Shown one piece after another: positions 1 through 9,512 of a DNA stretch of 64,000 bases. Below the pieces are notes generated by a model that had not been told where the DNA came from, did no database searches, and saw only the letters and a list, made by a program, of their open reading frames with translations. Position numbers and translations under genes: made by a program. Source of the stretch: Pseudomonas frederiksbergensis (lineage in GTDB: Bacteria > Pseudomonadota > Gammaproteobacteria > Pseudomonadales > Pseudomonadaceae). The stretch spans positions 620,001-684,000 of the forward strand of contig NZ_CP142104.1 in assembly GCF_035751725.1 (NCBI RefSeq). The letters run 5' to 3'. Position 1 is the first letter of the stretch, and each line of letters starts with the position of its first letter.

Positions 1-262
1 CTTGGTCGCCCGTCACCAGCGCCGGCAGGTTGGCGCGCAAGTGGCAGCGGAATACCTGGCCGGCCAGTTCGCCTTCCTGGGCCTCGACTTCGACCTGCAC
101 GCCAAAGTGAGCGATCACCAGGCCGGTCTGTTCAGGACCCAGGTCGCCCCCCTCCAGGGCTTCGACAGCACTGGATTCGCGTTTGGCGGCGCGGGCGGCG
201 CGCTCGCCCTGGATCTTTTCGATGCGCCAGTTTTGACGACGATTGAGTTGGCGTTTGGCCAT
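1..262 (-). CDS. rsgA: Small ribosomal subunit biogenesis GTPase RsgA (N-terminal part, cut by window edge)
   Basis: Partial gene read leftward; only the first 87 codons are inside the window. The protein begins [18 protein letters not shown], the basic N-terminus I recognise from pseudomonad RsgA, followed by the start of the OB-fold domain ([14 protein letters not shown], then [16 protein letters not shown]). RsgA is a circularly permuted GTPase that acts late in 30S subunit maturation. The GTPase and zinc domains lie outside the window. It is divergent from orn, with 109 bases between the two starts. Seen: the N-terminal sequence. Known: the family role and the rsgA-orn neighbourhood in Pseudomonas. 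Confidence 0.9.
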   Translation of the reverse strand, partial: MAKRQLNRRQNWRIEKIQGERAARAAKRESSAVEALEGGDLGPEQTGLVIAHFGVQVEVEAQEGELAGQVFRCHLRANLPALVTGDQ

Positions 263-371
263 GGGTGTTCCGTATGAAGAAATACAGCGAATAGGGTAAA
301 ACGGCGGCGAGTTTAGCACGCCCAAGGGGCTGCCTAAGCTAAACTGCGTGGCTACGCCGAGGAGCTTCCCT

Positions 372-914
372 ATGCAAAACCCGCAGAACCTGATCTGGAT
401 CGACCTGGAAATGACCGGTCTGAACCCGGATACCGACGTCATCATCGAAATGGCCACCATCGTCACCGACAGCGACCTCAACACCTTGGCCGAAGGCCCG
501 GTGATCGCGATCCACCACAGTGACGAGATACTGGCCGGCATGGACGAGTGGAACACCCGCCAGCATGGCGGCTCGGGCCTGACCCAACGGGTGCGCGAGA
601 GCACGATCAGCATGGCCGAGGCTGAAGCCCAGACCATCGCTTTCCTTGAGCAATGGGTGCCGAGGGGCAAGTCGCCGATCTGCGGCAACAGCATCTGCCA
701 GGACCGTCGCTTCCTGTACACCCACATGAAATCCCTGGAAAGCTACTTCCACTACCGCAACCTGGATGTCTCGACCCTCAAGGAGCTGGCGGCCCGCTGG
801 GCCCCTGAAGTTCGCGACAGTTTCCAGAAAGGCAGCACGCACCTGGCCCTGGACGACATCCGCGAGTCCATTGCCGAGCTGCAGCACTACCGCAAGCACT
901 TCATCAAGTTCTGA
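372..914 (+). CDS. orn: Oligoribonuclease Orn
   Basis: A 180-residue 3'-5' exoribonuclease of the DEDDh family that degrades short RNA oligonucleotides, including pGpG from cyclic-di-GMP turnover. The first acidic pair is visible as IDLEMTGL (D11, E13) and the final histidine and aspartate in [12 protein letters not shown] (H157, D162). Length is normal. I start at ATG 372 ([14 protein letters not shown]) because GAGGAG lies at about 358-363; the upstream in-frame start at 348 would add eight residues not typical of Orn. It is divergent from rsgA, and a palindromic repeat element follows the gene. Confidence 0.97.
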   Translation: MQNPQNLIWIDLEMTGLNPDTDVIIEMATIVTDSDLNTLAEGPVIAIHHSDEILAGMDEWNTRQHGGSGLTQRVRESTISMAEAEAQTIAFLEQWVPRGKSPICGNSICQDRRFLYTHMKSLESYFHYRNLDVSTLKELAARWAPEVRDSFQKGSTHLALDDIRESIAELQHYRKHFIKF

Positions 915-927
915 TCGAAAGCGCTTC

Positions 928-1048
928 TGTGGCGAGGGAGCTTGCCCCCGCTCGGCGGCGCAGCCGTCGCAAACCGGACAACTCGGTCTGCCCCCGAGAC
1001 TGTTGGGGCCTGCTTCGCAGGCCAGCGGGAGCAAGCTCCCTCGCCACG
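928..1048. repeat. Paired REP element (BIME-like) between orn and the channel gene
   Basis: Two palindromic units in opposite orientation. The left arm starts TGTGGCGAGGGAGCTTGC and the right arm ends GCAAGCTCCCTCGCCACG. GC-rich shorter hairpins lie between them, for example GGCCTGC-TTC-GCAGGCC near 1007-1023. The same repeat family recurs at 37446, 45362 and 56339 in this window, always between genes. Such elements are abundant in fluorescent pseudomonads and are moved by REP-associated transposases encoded elsewhere. Confidence 0.85.
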
Positions 1049-1140
1049 GGGCGGTACCCAAGCAGAAGACGGGCCCTTGCCCTCTTTTGGTGCCCGCCCA
1101 AACTGGCTAGACTGCGCGCCTTCCCGCAAGGACCGCCACC

Positions 1141-1752
1141 ATGTTGCTGATGCTGTATCTGATCGCCATTACCGCCGAAGCCATGACCGGCGCGCTGTCT
1201 GCCGGGCGGCGCGGCATGGATTGGTTCGGCGTGGTGCTCATCGCCTGCGTCACGGCGCTGGGCGGCGGCTCGGTGCGGGACGTGCTGCTCGGCCATTACC
1301 CGCTCACGTGGGTCAAGCATCCCGAATATCTGGTGCTGACGACTGCGGCAGCCATGCTGACGGTATTCCTGGCGCGCTGGATGCGTCATCTGCGTTCGTT
1401 GTTCCTGGTGCTCGATGCCGTGGGCTTGGTGGCGTTCACGCTGATCGGCTGCATGACCGCGCTGGAAATGGGGCACGGCATGTTGGTGGCCTCGGTCAGC
1501 GGCGTGATTACCGGAGTGTTCGGCGGTATTCTGCGGGACATCTTCTGCAACGATATTCCATTGATCTTCCGTCGTGAGCTCTACGCCAGCGTCTCGTTCG
1601 CCGCAGCGTGGTGTTATCTGCTGTGTGTGTTCCTGCAACTGCCAAATGAACAGGCGATCCTCATCACCTTGTTCGGCGGTTTTCTGCTGCGACTCCTGGC
1701 AATCCGCTTTCACTGGGAAATGCCGAAGTTCGTCTACAACGACGAAGTCTGA
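1141..1752 (+). CDS. Trimeric intracellular cation channel family membrane protein (UPF0126/YicG-like)
   Basis: 203-residue inner-membrane protein with two copies of a three-helix glycine-rich unit, the architecture of the bacterial TRIC/UPF0126 family. The two glycine motifs are ALGGGSVRDVLLG at about residues 39-51 and GVFGGILRDIFCNDIP at about 128-143, each followed by hydrophobic helices. TRIC proteins conduct monovalent cations; the physiological role in bacteria is not settled. The ATG follows GCAAGGACCGCCACC, with AAGGA as the ribosome binding site. The 3' end overlaps the convergent queG 3' end by 19 bases. Confidence 0.88.
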   Translation: MLLMLYLIAITAEAMTGALSAGRRGMDWFGVVLIACVTALGGGSVRDVLLGHYPLTWVKHPEYLVLTTAAAMLTVFLARWMRHLRSLFLVLDAVGLVAFTLIGCMTALEMGHGMLVASVSGVITGVFGGILRDIFCNDIPLIFRRELYASVSFAAAWCYLLCVFLQLPNEQAILITLFGGFLLRLLAIRFHWEMPKFVYNDEV

Positions 1753-2813
1753 CGCTCGGCGTGCTGGCGCAGTGCCCACTCCACGTGTTCGCGCACCAGT
1801 TCCGACGGATAATCGCGCCGCGCCTCCAGCGCCTGCAGCACCGGAATCGTTGACGGCGCGTTGCCCAGGCCTACCGCGAGATTGCGTAGCCAGCGTTCAT
1901 AACCGGCACGACGCAAGGGCGAGCCTTCGGTACTGCTGAGGAATTTTTCCTCGTCCCACATGAACAGCTCCGCCAGCCCGGCGTTGTCCAGGTTGTGTCG
2001 CGGCTTGAAGTCGCTTTCTCCCGACGGTCGGGCGAAGCGGTTCCATGGGCAGACGATCTGGCAGTCGTCGCAGCCGAACACCCGGTTGCCGATCAGTGGC
2101 CGCAATTCTTCGGGAATGGCGCTTTTCAGTTCGATGGTCAGGTAGGAAATGCAGCGGCGGGCGTCGAGCACGTAGGGCCCGACGAAGGCATTCGTCGGGC
2201 ATATGTCCAGGCACGCGGTGCATTTTCCACAATGCTCGGTGCCGTGGGGTGGGTCTGTCGGCAACGGCAAGTCGACGAACAGCTCGCTCAGGAAGAAATA
2301 ACTGCCGGCCTTGCGATTCAGCACCAAGGTGTTTTTGCCGATCCAGCCCAGGCCGGCCTGCTCGGCAATGGCTTTTTCCAGCACCGGCGCGCTGTCGACG
2401 AAGGCGCGATAGCCAAAGGGGCCAATGGCCGCCTGGATTTTTTCCGCCAGTTGCTGCACGCGTTTACGGATCAATTTGTGGTAATCGCGGCCCAATGCAT
2501 AACGCGAAACGTAGGCTTGTTCCGGTTGGCCGAGCATGTGCGCCATTTGCGTGTCGCCTGGCAGGTAGTCCATGCGCAGGGACACCACCCTCAGCGTGCC
2601 CGGCACCAGTTCCTCCGGGTGCGAGCGCTTGCTGCCATGGGCGCCCATGTAGTCCATTTCGCCGTGGTAGCCAGCCTCCAGCCAACGTTGCAGGTGTTGT
2701 TCATGCTCGGCCAGGTCCAGCCCGCTGATGCCGACTTGCTGGAAACCCAGCTCGCGGCCCCATTCCTTGATGGATTGGGCGAGGGTGGCAAGGTCTGTGG
2801 AAATGGCAGGCAT
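1734..2813 (-). CDS. queG: Epoxyqueuosine reductase QueG
   Basis: 359-residue cobalamin- and Fe-S-dependent enzyme that reduces epoxyqueuosine to queuosine in the wobble position of tRNAs. Two 4Fe-4S ferredoxin-type motifs are visible: CGKCTACLDICPTNAF and, about 50 residues later, CDDCQIVCPWNRF. The N-terminal part contains the RYALGRDYHKLIRKRVQQL segment typical of the family. I start at ATG 2813 (MPAISTDLATLAQSIKEW); the frame stays open upstream but that extension is low-complexity and overlaps the divergent nnr gene. The starts of queG and nnr are only 63 bases apart. It is convergent with the TRIC-family gene and overlaps it at the 3' end. Confidence 0.95.
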   Translation of the reverse strand: MPAISTDLATLAQSIKEWGRELGFQQVGISGLDLAEHEQHLQRWLEAGYHGEMDYMGAHGSKRSHPEELVPGTLRVVSLRMDYLPGDTQMAHMLGQPEQAYVSRYALGRDYHKLIRKRVQQLAEKIQAAIGPFGYRAFVDSAPVLEKAIAEQAGLGWIGKNTLVLNRKAGSYFFLSELFVDLPLPTDPPHGTEHCGKCTACLDICPTNAFVGPYVLDARRCISYLTIELKSAIPEELRPLIGNRVFGCDDCQIVCPWNRFARPSGESDFKPRHNLDNAGLAELFMWDEEKFLSSTEGSPLRRAGYERWLRNLAVGLGNAPSTIPVLQALEARRDYPSELVREHVEWALRQHAERQTSSL

Positions 2814-2876
2814 GAGGCAAGAGAAACCGGAGCTGAGATGCGTATAATTCTGCCAGACATCGGAGCCCGAAGACGC

Positions 2877-4376
2877 ATGCCGCAGACTAAAGATGATTTT
2901 CCCGACGCGCTGTACAGTGCCGCGCAGGTCCGGGCCTTGGATGCACAACTGATCGCGGCAGGCACCAGCGGCTTCGAATTGATGCAGCGTGCCGCCCGCG
3001 CCACGTGGCGGGCAATCGTGCGTCGCTGGCCGCAGTGCACTGAATTGACCGTGCTGGCCGGTCATGGCAACAACGCTGGCGATGGCTACCTGGTCGCGGC
3101 CCTGGCCCGTCGTGCCGGTTGGTCGGTACGGGTCCTGGCCGTGGGCGAACCCCGGCGCCTGTTGGGTGACGCCGCCAACGCCCACGCAGAAGCCGTGGCC
3201 GTCGGTGTGCCGATAGAGCCTTGGTCAGACGACAGCGAATTGCGAGGAGTGCTGCTCGATGCGCTGCTCGGCACCGGGACGACTGGCGAAGTACGCGAGC
3301 CGTATGTAAGGGCCATCGATACGATCAATGTCAGCGGTTTACCGGTCGCGGCGGTGGATATACCGTCGGGACTGTGTGCGAACACCGGCCGAGTGCTCGG
3401 CACCGCCGTGGCGGCTGATTTGACCGTGACGTTCATCGGCTTGAAGCTGGGCTTGTTCACCGGCGATGCAGCGGATCGGGTGGGCGAATTGGTATTCAAC
3501 GACTTGCATGCGGACCCTGACATCGTTGAGTCGGCGCCTGCCAGTGCCCGATTGCTCCTGCCTGATAATCTGCCGCGCCTGACGCCTCGCGCGCCCACGT
3601 CCCACAAAGGAAGGTTTGGCCACGTGCTGTTGATCGGCGGCGACCGGGGGTTCGGCGGCGCGATCCAGATGAGCGCCGAAAGCACGCTGCGCTGCGGCGC
3701 GGGGATGGTTTCGATGGCTACGCGCAGCGAGCACGTCGCCTCGGCGCTGGTCCGTTTGCCGGAGGTGATGGTGCAGGGCACTCGCTCGGCCAATCAACTG
3801 ATGGGCTTGCTCAAGCAGGCCAGCGTCCTGGTGGTCGGGCCAGGCCTGGGCCAGGCTGCCTGGGGGCGTAGCCTGCTGTCGGCGGCAGCCAACGCTGCGC
3901 TGCCGCAGGTGTGGGATGCCGATGCCCTGAATCTGTTGAGCCTGGGCGTGGTCAGTCTGCCTGATCGTTGCGTCATCACTCCGCACCCGGGCGAGGCGGC
4001 GCGATTGCTGGGGATATCCACCGCCCAAGTGCAGGCCGACCGCCCGGCGGCGGCCCACGCCTTGAGCAAAAAATATACAGCCAGCGTAATTCTCAAGGGG
4101 GCCGGCAGTTTGATCGCCAGCCCCGACGGCCGTCTGGCGATTTGCGCCCAAGGTCACCCGGCCATGGCTACCGCCGGGCTTGGGGATGTGCTCGCCGGGG
4201 TGGTCGGCGCCTTGCTGGCCCAGGGGATGGAAACATTCGAAGCCGCATGCCTGGCTGTCTGGTTGCATGCCAGTGCGGGCGTTGAGTGCGGTCGCTCGGG
4301 GCGGGGATTGGCGGCGACCGATCTGATCCCGGCCATTCGTCAGTTATTGGAGGAGCATTCACCGTGTCTGAAGTAA
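2877..4376 (+). CDS. nnr: Bifunctional NAD(P)H-hydrate epimerase / ADP-dependent dehydratase Nnr
   Basis: 499-residue two-domain metabolite-repair enzyme. The N-terminal YjeF domain epimerises damaged NAD(P)HX (AGHGNNAGDGYLVA at about residues 61-74). The C-terminal ribokinase-like domain dehydrates it (GPGLGQ near 322, VWDADALN, ITPHPGEAARLLG, and ATAGLGDVLAGVVGALLA near 430-447). I start at ATG 2877 (MPQTKDDFPDALYS); an in-frame ATG at 2838 lies upstream of a TATAAT at 2843-2848, so it would be within the promoter. The 3' end overlaps tsaE by 13 bases, the usual Pseudomonas order. Confidence 0.94.
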   Translation: MPQTKDDFPDALYSAAQVRALDAQLIAAGTSGFELMQRAARATWRAIVRRWPQCTELTVLAGHGNNAGDGYLVAALARRAGWSVRVLAVGEPRRLLGDAANAHAEAVAVGVPIEPWSDDSELRGVLLDALLGTGTTGEVREPYVRAIDTINVSGLPVAAVDIPSGLCANTGRVLGTAVAADLTVTFIGLKLGLFTGDAADRVGELVFNDLHADPDIVESAPASARLLLPDNLPRLTPRAPTSHKGRFGHVLLIGGDRGFGGAIQMSAESTLRCGAGMVSMATRSEHVASALVRLPEVMVQGTRSANQLMGLLKQASVLVVGPGLGQAAWGRSLLSAAANAALPQVWDADALNLLSLGVVSLPDRCVITPHPGEAARLLGISTAQVQADRPAAAHALSKKYTASVILKGAGSLIASPDGRLAICAQGHPAMATAGLGDVLAGVVGALLAQGMETFEAACLAVWLHASAGVECGRSGRGLAATDLIPAIRQLLEEHSPCLK

Positions 4377-4831
4377 CCCTGTACGTGGCGGACGAACAAG
4401 CCATGACACAATTTGGCGCGCGCATCGCACAGATCACCGCAGGGCATGGCTTGATCTTTCTCGAGGGCGACCTCGGCGCGGGGAAAACTACCTTGTCCCG
4501 GGGCATCATTCGCGGCCTTGGGCACCTCGGCTCGGTCAAGAGTCCTACCTTTACCTTGGTCGAGCCTTACGAAATCGGCGACATCCGGGCGTTTCATTTT
4601 GATCTGTATCGACTGGTCGATCCCGAAGAGTTGGAATTCCTCGGTATCCGCGATTACTTCGAGGATGACGCCTTGTGCCTGATCGAGTGGCCCCAGAAAG
4701 GTGCAGGCTTTTTGCCAAAGCCCGACCTGACCATTACCATTGGCGCGCAGAACGGCGGGCGATCGCTGAAACTGACGCCGCAAGGCTCGCGTGGCGAGTC
4801 GTGGTGTGCCGCGTTGGCATTGGAAAACTAA
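4364..4831 (+). CDS. tsaE: tRNA threonylcarbamoyladenosine biosynthesis ATPase TsaE
   Basis: 155-residue P-loop ATPase that works with TsaB and TsaD to make t6A37 in ANN-decoding tRNAs. The Walker A motif is EGDLGAGKTTLSRG at about residues 33-46, followed by SPTFTLVEPY and FHFDLYRL, both typical of the family. I start at GTG 4364 (read as M, then SEVTLYVADEQAM), which follows TTGGAGGAGCATTCACC, a strong ribosome binding site; the start lies inside the end of nnr, so the two are translationally coupled. amiB follows within a few bases. Confidence 0.95.
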   Translation: MSEVTLYVADEQAMTQFGARIAQITAGHGLIFLEGDLGAGKTTLSRGIIRGLGHLGSVKSPTFTLVEPYEIGDIRAFHFDLYRLVDPEELEFLGIRDYFEDDALCLIEWPQKGAGFLPKPDLTITIGAQNGGRSLKLTPQGSRGESWCAALALEN

Positions 4832-4835
4832 TTAG

Positions 4836-6266
4836 ATGATGGGGTTTGGTATGCGCTTTCGCGCGGTGGTTGCTGTCGTAGGACTGTTGCTTACGGCACT
4901 GGCCGTCGATGCTGTGGCTGAGACAAAGGTCAACAGCGTTCGCCTGTGGCGGGCGCCGGACAATACCCGGCTGGTGTTCGATCTGACAGGCCCGGTGCAG
5001 CACAGCGTATTTACCCTGACCGCCCCGGATCGCCTGGTGATCGACATCAATGGCGCGTCCCTGGGTGCGCCGTTGAACGTGCCCACCGCCAATACGCCCA
5101 TCACCGCCATGCGTTCGGCCCAGCGGACGCCGACCGACCTGCGGGTGGTCATCGACCTGAAACAAGCGGTGACCCCGAAAAGCTTCACCCTGGCGCCCAA
5201 CGCCCAGTACGGCAACCGACTGGTGGTGGATCTGTTCGATAACCCGGCCGACGCCGCGCCGACACCACCGCCGCCGACCAAAGTCGCCACGGTGCCGGCC
5301 GTGCCGGTCACGCCTACCGAACCTGCGATCAAGCTGCCACCGGCCCCTGCCGGCAAACGCGACATCATCGTGGTCATCGATGCCGGCCACGGTGGCGAAG
5401 ACCCTGGTGCCTCGGGTTCGCGTGGGCAGCGTGAGAAAGATGTGGTGCTGGCCATCGCCCGCGAACTGCAACGCCAGGTCAATGGCATGAAAGGCTTTCG
5501 CGCTGAGCTGACCCGTACCGGCGATTATTTCATTCCTCTGCGCGGACGCACGGAAATCGCCCGCAAGAAAGGCGCGGACCTGTTCGTCTCGATCCATGCC
5601 GACGCCGCGCCGTCCAAGGCTGCGTTCGGCGCCTCGGTATTTGCCCTGTCCGATCGTGGCGCCACTTCCGAGACGGCGCGCTGGCTGGCCGACAGTGAAA
5701 ACCGTTCCGACCTGATCGGCGGTGCCGGCAACGTCAGCCTCGACGACAAGGACCGGATGCTCGCCGGTGTGTTGCTGGATTTGTCGATGACTGCCTCGTT
5801 GACTTCCAGCCTGAACGTCGGCCAAAAAGTCCTGAGCAACATCGGTCGTATCACGCCACTGCACAAGCAGCGCGTCGAACAGGCCGGGTTCATGGTGCTC
5901 AAGTCGCCGGACATCCCGTCGATCCTGGTGGAAACCGGGTTCATCTCCAACGCCAACGAAGCCTCGAAATTGTCATCGTCGAGCCACCAGCAGGCCTTGG
6001 CTCGCTCCATCAGCAGTGGCGTGCGGCAATTCTTCCAGCAGAATCCACCGCCGGGCACCTACATCGCCTGGCTCCGGGATTCGGGCAAGATCGCCCAGGG
6101 GCCTCGGGACCACCGGGTCAACCCGGGGGAAACCCTGGCGATGATTGCCGTACGCTACCAGGTGTCGCCCGCGACGTTGCGCAGCGCCAACAATTTGCAG
6201 AGTGACGAACTGAAGATCGGACAGACCCTGACCATTCCCGGCAATGACGTGGCGGCCAAGCAATGA
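4836..6266 (+). CDS. amiB: N-acetylmuramoyl-L-alanine amidase AmiB/AmiC type with AMIN and LysM domains
   Basis: 476-residue exported zinc amidase that cleaves septal peptidoglycan during cell separation. Order of parts: signal peptide (cut after about residue 29, DAVA-ET); AMIN domain (about 30-140); proline-rich linker (about 145-170); Amidase_3 domain with [15 protein letters not shown] (zinc histidine and glutamate), SIHADAAPS and [10 protein letters not shown]; then a C-terminal LysM ([24 protein letters not shown]). Three starts are possible in frame: 4836, 4839 and 4851. The GGGG at 4841-4844 favours 4851 (MRFRAVVAV), and 4836 is the longest. The 3' end overlaps mutL by four bases (ATGA). 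Confidence 0.93.
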   Translation: MMGFGMRFRAVVAVVGLLLTALAVDAVAETKVNSVRLWRAPDNTRLVFDLTGPVQHSVFTLTAPDRLVIDINGASLGAPLNVPTANTPITAMRSAQRTPTDLRVVIDLKQAVTPKSFTLAPNAQYGNRLVVDLFDNPADAAPTPPPPTKVATVPAVPVTPTEPAIKLPPAPAGKRDIIVVIDAGHGGEDPGASGSRGQREKDVVLAIARELQRQVNGMKGFRAELTRTGDYFIPLRGRTEIARKKGADLFVSIHADAAPSKAAFGASVFALSDRGATSETARWLADSENRSDLIGGAGNVSLDDKDRMLAGVLLDLSMTASLTSSLNVGQKVLSNIGRITPLHKQRVEQAGFMVLKSPDIPSILVETGFISNANEASKLSSSSHQQALARSISSGVRQFFQQNPPPGTYIAWLRDSGKIAQGPRDHRVNPGETLAMIAVRYQVSPATLRSANNLQSDELKIGQTLTIPGNDVAAKQ

Positions 6267-8176
6267 GCGACGACGTGATCGACAGCAGCGCCCGCATCGA
6301 ACTGCTCAGCCCTCGGCTGGCCAACCAGATCGCCGCCGGCGAGGTGGTCGAGCGCCCGGCGTCGGTGATCAAGGAGTTGCTGGAAAACAGCCTCGACTCC
6401 GGTGCCAAGCGCATCGACGTCGATGTCGAGCAGGGCGGCGTCAAGCTGTTGCGGGTGCGTGACGACGGTCGCGGCATCCCCGCCGATGACTTGCCGCTGG
6501 CCCTGGCGCGTCACGCCACCAGCAAGATCCGCGATTTGGAAGACCTTGAGCGGGTCATGAGCCTGGGGTTTCGTGGCGAGGCGCTTGCGTCTATCAGTTC
6601 GGTGTCGCGCCTGACGCTCACGTCCCGTACCCGCAGCGCCGATCAGGCCTGGCAGGTGGAGACCGAAGGCCGCGACATGGCTTCGCACGTACAGCCCGCC
6701 GCCCATCCGGTGGGTACGTCGGTGGAAGTGCGCGATCTGTTCTTTAATACCCCGGCCCGCCGCAAGTTCCTCAAGGCCGAGAAAACCGAATTCGATCATC
6801 TGCAGGAAGTCATCAAGCGCCTGGCCCTGGCGCGTTTTGACGTGGCGTTTCACCTGCGGCACAACGGCAAGACCATCCTCAGTTTGCACGAGGCCAACGA
6901 TGATGCGGCTCGTGCACGGCGTGTGGGGGCGGTGTGTGGCGCGGGTTTCCTGGAGCAGGCCTTGCCCATCGAGGTGGAGCGCAACGGTTTGCACCTGTGG
7001 GGTTGGGTCGGTTTGCCGACGTTTTCCCGCAGCCAGGCGGACCTGCAGTATTTCTACGTGAACGGTCGTGCGGTGCGCGACAAGCTGGTGGCCCACGCGG
7101 TGCGCCAGGCTTATCGCGATGTGCTGTTCAACGGTCGGCATCCGACCTTCGTGCTGTTTTTTGAAGTTGATCCGGCGGTGGTGGACGTCAACGTGCACCC
7201 GACCAAGCATGAGGTGCGCTTCCGTGACGGGCGCATGGTCCACGATTTCCTCTACGGCACCTTGCACCGCGCCCTGGGCGATGTGCGTCCCGAAGACCAG
7301 TTGGCGGCCCCGGCGGCTGTGGCCGGCATGGTCCGGCCTACCGGGCTGGAGGCTGGCGAATTCGGTCCCCAGGGCGAAATGCGCCTGGCGGCCCATGCGT
7401 TGCTGGAGCAACCTCAGCCCCAGCCGAGCTACAACACCGTCGCAAGCGGCGCTGGCAGTGGCTACCAGTATCAATACACCCCGCGTCCGCAATCGAACGT
7501 GCCGGCAGCCGAGGCCCAGGCGGCGTATCGCGAATTCTTCAAGCCTTTGCCTGAAACCGCTGCAACGGCGTTGCCCGACGGCCAGGGTGATATCCCGCCG
7601 CTGGGTTATGCCCTGGCGCAACTCAAAGGCATCTACATTCTTTCCGAAAACGCCCAGGGCCTGGTGCTGGTGGACATGCATGCCGCCCACGAGCGGATCA
7701 TGTATGAGCGATTGAAGATCGCCATGGCCAGCGAAGGCTTGAGCGGCCAACCGCTGCTGGTCCCCGAATCCCTGGCCGTCAGCCAGCGCGAAGCCGATTG
7801 CGCCGAAGAGCACATGAGCTGGTTCCAGCGCCTGGGCTTCGAGCTGCAGCGCCTGGGCCCGGAAACCCTGGCGATTCGGCAGATCCCGGCGTTGTTGAAG
7901 CAGGCCGAGGCCAATCGCCTGGTCAGCGATGTGCTGGCTGACTTGATGGAATATGGCACCAGCGACCGGATCCAGGCGCACTTGAATGAACTGCTCGGCA
8001 CCATGGCCTGCCATGGCGCGATCCGTGCCAACCGACGCCTGGCCCTGCCGGAAATGAACGGCCTGCTGCGGGACATGGAAAACACCGAGCGCAGCGGTCA
8101 ATGCAACCATGGCCGGCCGACCTGGACCCAACTGGGCCTGGACGACCTGGACAAACTGTTCCTGCGCGGTCGTTGA
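6263..8176 (+). CDS. mutL: DNA mismatch repair protein MutL
   Basis: 637-residue GHKL ATPase that links MutS mismatch recognition to strand incision. ATPase motifs: [26 protein letters not shown] and [14 protein letters not shown] in the first 110 residues. A proline- and glutamine-rich linker (about 370-430) joins the dimerisation domain. That domain carries [12 protein letters not shown], which fits the metal-binding endonuclease pattern DxHAxxExxxxE seen in MutL proteins of bacteria lacking MutH, as in Pseudomonas. It overlaps amiB by four bases and miaA by one, so it is in the same operon. Confidence 0.96.
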   Translation: MSDDVIDSSARIELLSPRLANQIAAGEVVERPASVIKELLENSLDSGAKRIDVDVEQGGVKLLRVRDDGRGIPADDLPLALARHATSKIRDLEDLERVMSLGFRGEALASISSVSRLTLTSRTRSADQAWQVETEGRDMASHVQPAAHPVGTSVEVRDLFFNTPARRKFLKAEKTEFDHLQEVIKRLALARFDVAFHLRHNGKTILSLHEANDDAARARRVGAVCGAGFLEQALPIEVERNGLHLWGWVGLPTFSRSQADLQYFYVNGRAVRDKLVAHAVRQAYRDVLFNGRHPTFVLFFEVDPAVVDVNVHPTKHEVRFRDGRMVHDFLYGTLHRALGDVRPEDQLAAPAAVAGMVRPTGLEAGEFGPQGEMRLAAHALLEQPQPQPSYNTVASGAGSGYQYQYTPRPQSNVPAAEAQAAYREFFKPLPETAATALPDGQGDIPPLGYALAQLKGIYILSENAQGLVLVDMHAAHERIMYERLKIAMASEGLSGQPLLVPESLAVSQREADCAEEHMSWFQRLGFELQRLGPETLAIRQIPALLKQAEANRLVSDVLADLMEYGTSDRIQAHLNELLGTMACHGAIRANRRLALPEMNGLLRDMENTERSGQCNHGRPTWTQLGLDDLDKLFLRGR

Positions 8177-9147
8177 TGAACCCGTTGCCACCTGCGATTT
8201 TCCTCATGGGGCCGACGGCCGCCGGCAAGACCGACCTGGCCATCGAACTGACCAAGGTCCTGCCCTGCGAGTTGATCAGCGTTGACTCGGCACTGGTCTA
8301 CCGGGGCATGGACATCGGCACCGCCAAGCCGTCGAAAGCCCTGCTGGCCGAATTTCCCCATCGCCTGATCGATATCCTGGACCCGACCGAAGCCTATTCG
8401 GCGGCTGATTTCCGGCGCGATGCGCTCCAGGCCATGGCCGAGATCACCGCGCGCGGCAAGATTCCGCTCCTGGTGGGCGGTACCATGCTGTATTACAAGG
8501 CCTTGGTGGACGGCTTGGCGGACATGCCGGCGGCCGACCCCGAGGTGCGTGCGCAGATCGAAGAAGAGGCTGCACGCCTTGGCTGGCAAGCACTTCACGA
8601 GCAATTGGCGGTGGTCGATCCCGTGTCGGCGGCGCGCATTCACCCCAACGACCCGCAGCGGCTCAGCCGGGCCCTGGAGGTTTACCGGGTCAGCGGCCAG
8701 AGCATGACGACCCTGCGGCAGCGACAATCTGCGCAAAGTACTGAAGCAGCCGCTTCGGGACTGCAACAATTGCCCTATACTGTCGCGAATCTGGCCATCG
8801 CTCCGGCGAACCGGCAAGTGCTGCATCGGCGGATTGAACAAAGATTCACATTAATGTTGGAACAGGGATTCATAGACGAGGTCGTAGCCCTGCGTGAGCG
8901 AAGTGACCTGCATGCCGGGTTGCCGTCTATACGTGCGGTGGGTTATCGACAAGTCTGGGACTACCTGGACGGCAAGCTGACGTCAGCCGAGATGCGCGAG
9001 CGTGGAATCATTGCCACGCGCCAATTGGCGAAACGCCAGTTCACCTGGCTGCGCAGCTGGACTGACTTGCATTGGCTTGACAGCCTTGATTGCGACAATC
9101 TGCCACGCGCCTTGAAATACCTCGGGACCATCTCCATATTGAGCTGA
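8176..9147 (+). CDS. miaA: tRNA dimethylallyltransferase MiaA
   Basis: 323-residue enzyme adding the isopentenyl group to A37 of UNN-decoding tRNAs. The P-loop is [14 protein letters not shown] at residues 12-25, followed by [16 protein letters not shown] and [14 protein letters not shown]; the tRNA-binding segment [14 protein letters not shown] and the C-terminal [14 protein letters not shown] are intact. The ATG (8176) shares one base with the mutL stop. Codons and context support that start rather than the upstream in-frame ATG at 8101. hfq follows after 92 bases, which is a good place for an hfq promoter. Confidence 0.96.
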   Translation: MNPLPPAIFLMGPTAAGKTDLAIELTKVLPCELISVDSALVYRGMDIGTAKPSKALLAEFPHRLIDILDPTEAYSAADFRRDALQAMAEITARGKIPLLVGGTMLYYKALVDGLADMPAADPEVRAQIEEEAARLGWQALHEQLAVVDPVSAARIHPNDPQRLSRALEVYRVSGQSMTTLRQRQSAQSTEAAASGLQQLPYTVANLAIAPANRQVLHRRIEQRFTLMLEQGFIDEVVALRERSDLHAGLPSIRAVGYRQVWDYLDGKLTSAEMRERGIIATRQLAKRQFTWLRSWTDLHWLDSLDCDNLPRALKYLGTISILS

Positions 9148-9239
9148 GTCCTTGCAATTGCCGTCTATCCTTGGGGGTGTGACGGCCCAAGCCATCTGAA
9201 TTCCGATTTTTATAATTGATCCTTAAAGGAGTGCGGCAC

Positions 9240-9500
9240 ATGTCAAAAGGGCATTCGCTACAAGACCCTTACTTGAACACTTTACGTAAAGAGAAAGTTG
9301 GGGTGTCCATCTATCTGGTCAACGGGATCAAACTGCAAGGCACGATCGAGTCTTTCGACCAGTTCGTCATCCTGCTGAAGAACACCGTCAGCCAAATGGT
9401 CTACAAACACGCTATCTCGACAGTGGTGCCTGTTCGTCCAATTCGTCTGCCTAGCGCAACCGAATCCGAAGGCGGTGACGCTGAGCCGGGTAACGCTTGA
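9240..9500 (+). CDS. hfq: RNA chaperone Hfq
   Basis: 86-residue Sm-like hexameric chaperone pairing small RNAs with mRNAs; in Pseudomonas it also works with Crc in catabolite repression. Sm1 ([20 protein letters not shown]) and Sm2 ([10 protein letters not shown]) are both visible, and the N-terminal [17 protein letters not shown] is nearly universal. The tail is short and acidic ([11 protein letters not shown]). I start at ATG 9240 behind AAAGGAGTGCGGCAC. A TATAAT hexamer at 9211-9216 lies 24 bases upstream of the start, without a good -35 partner. Confidence 0.98.
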   Translation: MSKGHSLQDPYLNTLRKEKVGVSIYLVNGIKLQGTIESFDQFVILLKNTVSQMVYKHAISTVVPVRPIRLPSATESEGGDAEPGNA

Positions 9501-9512
9501 TAGGAGCCTCCT

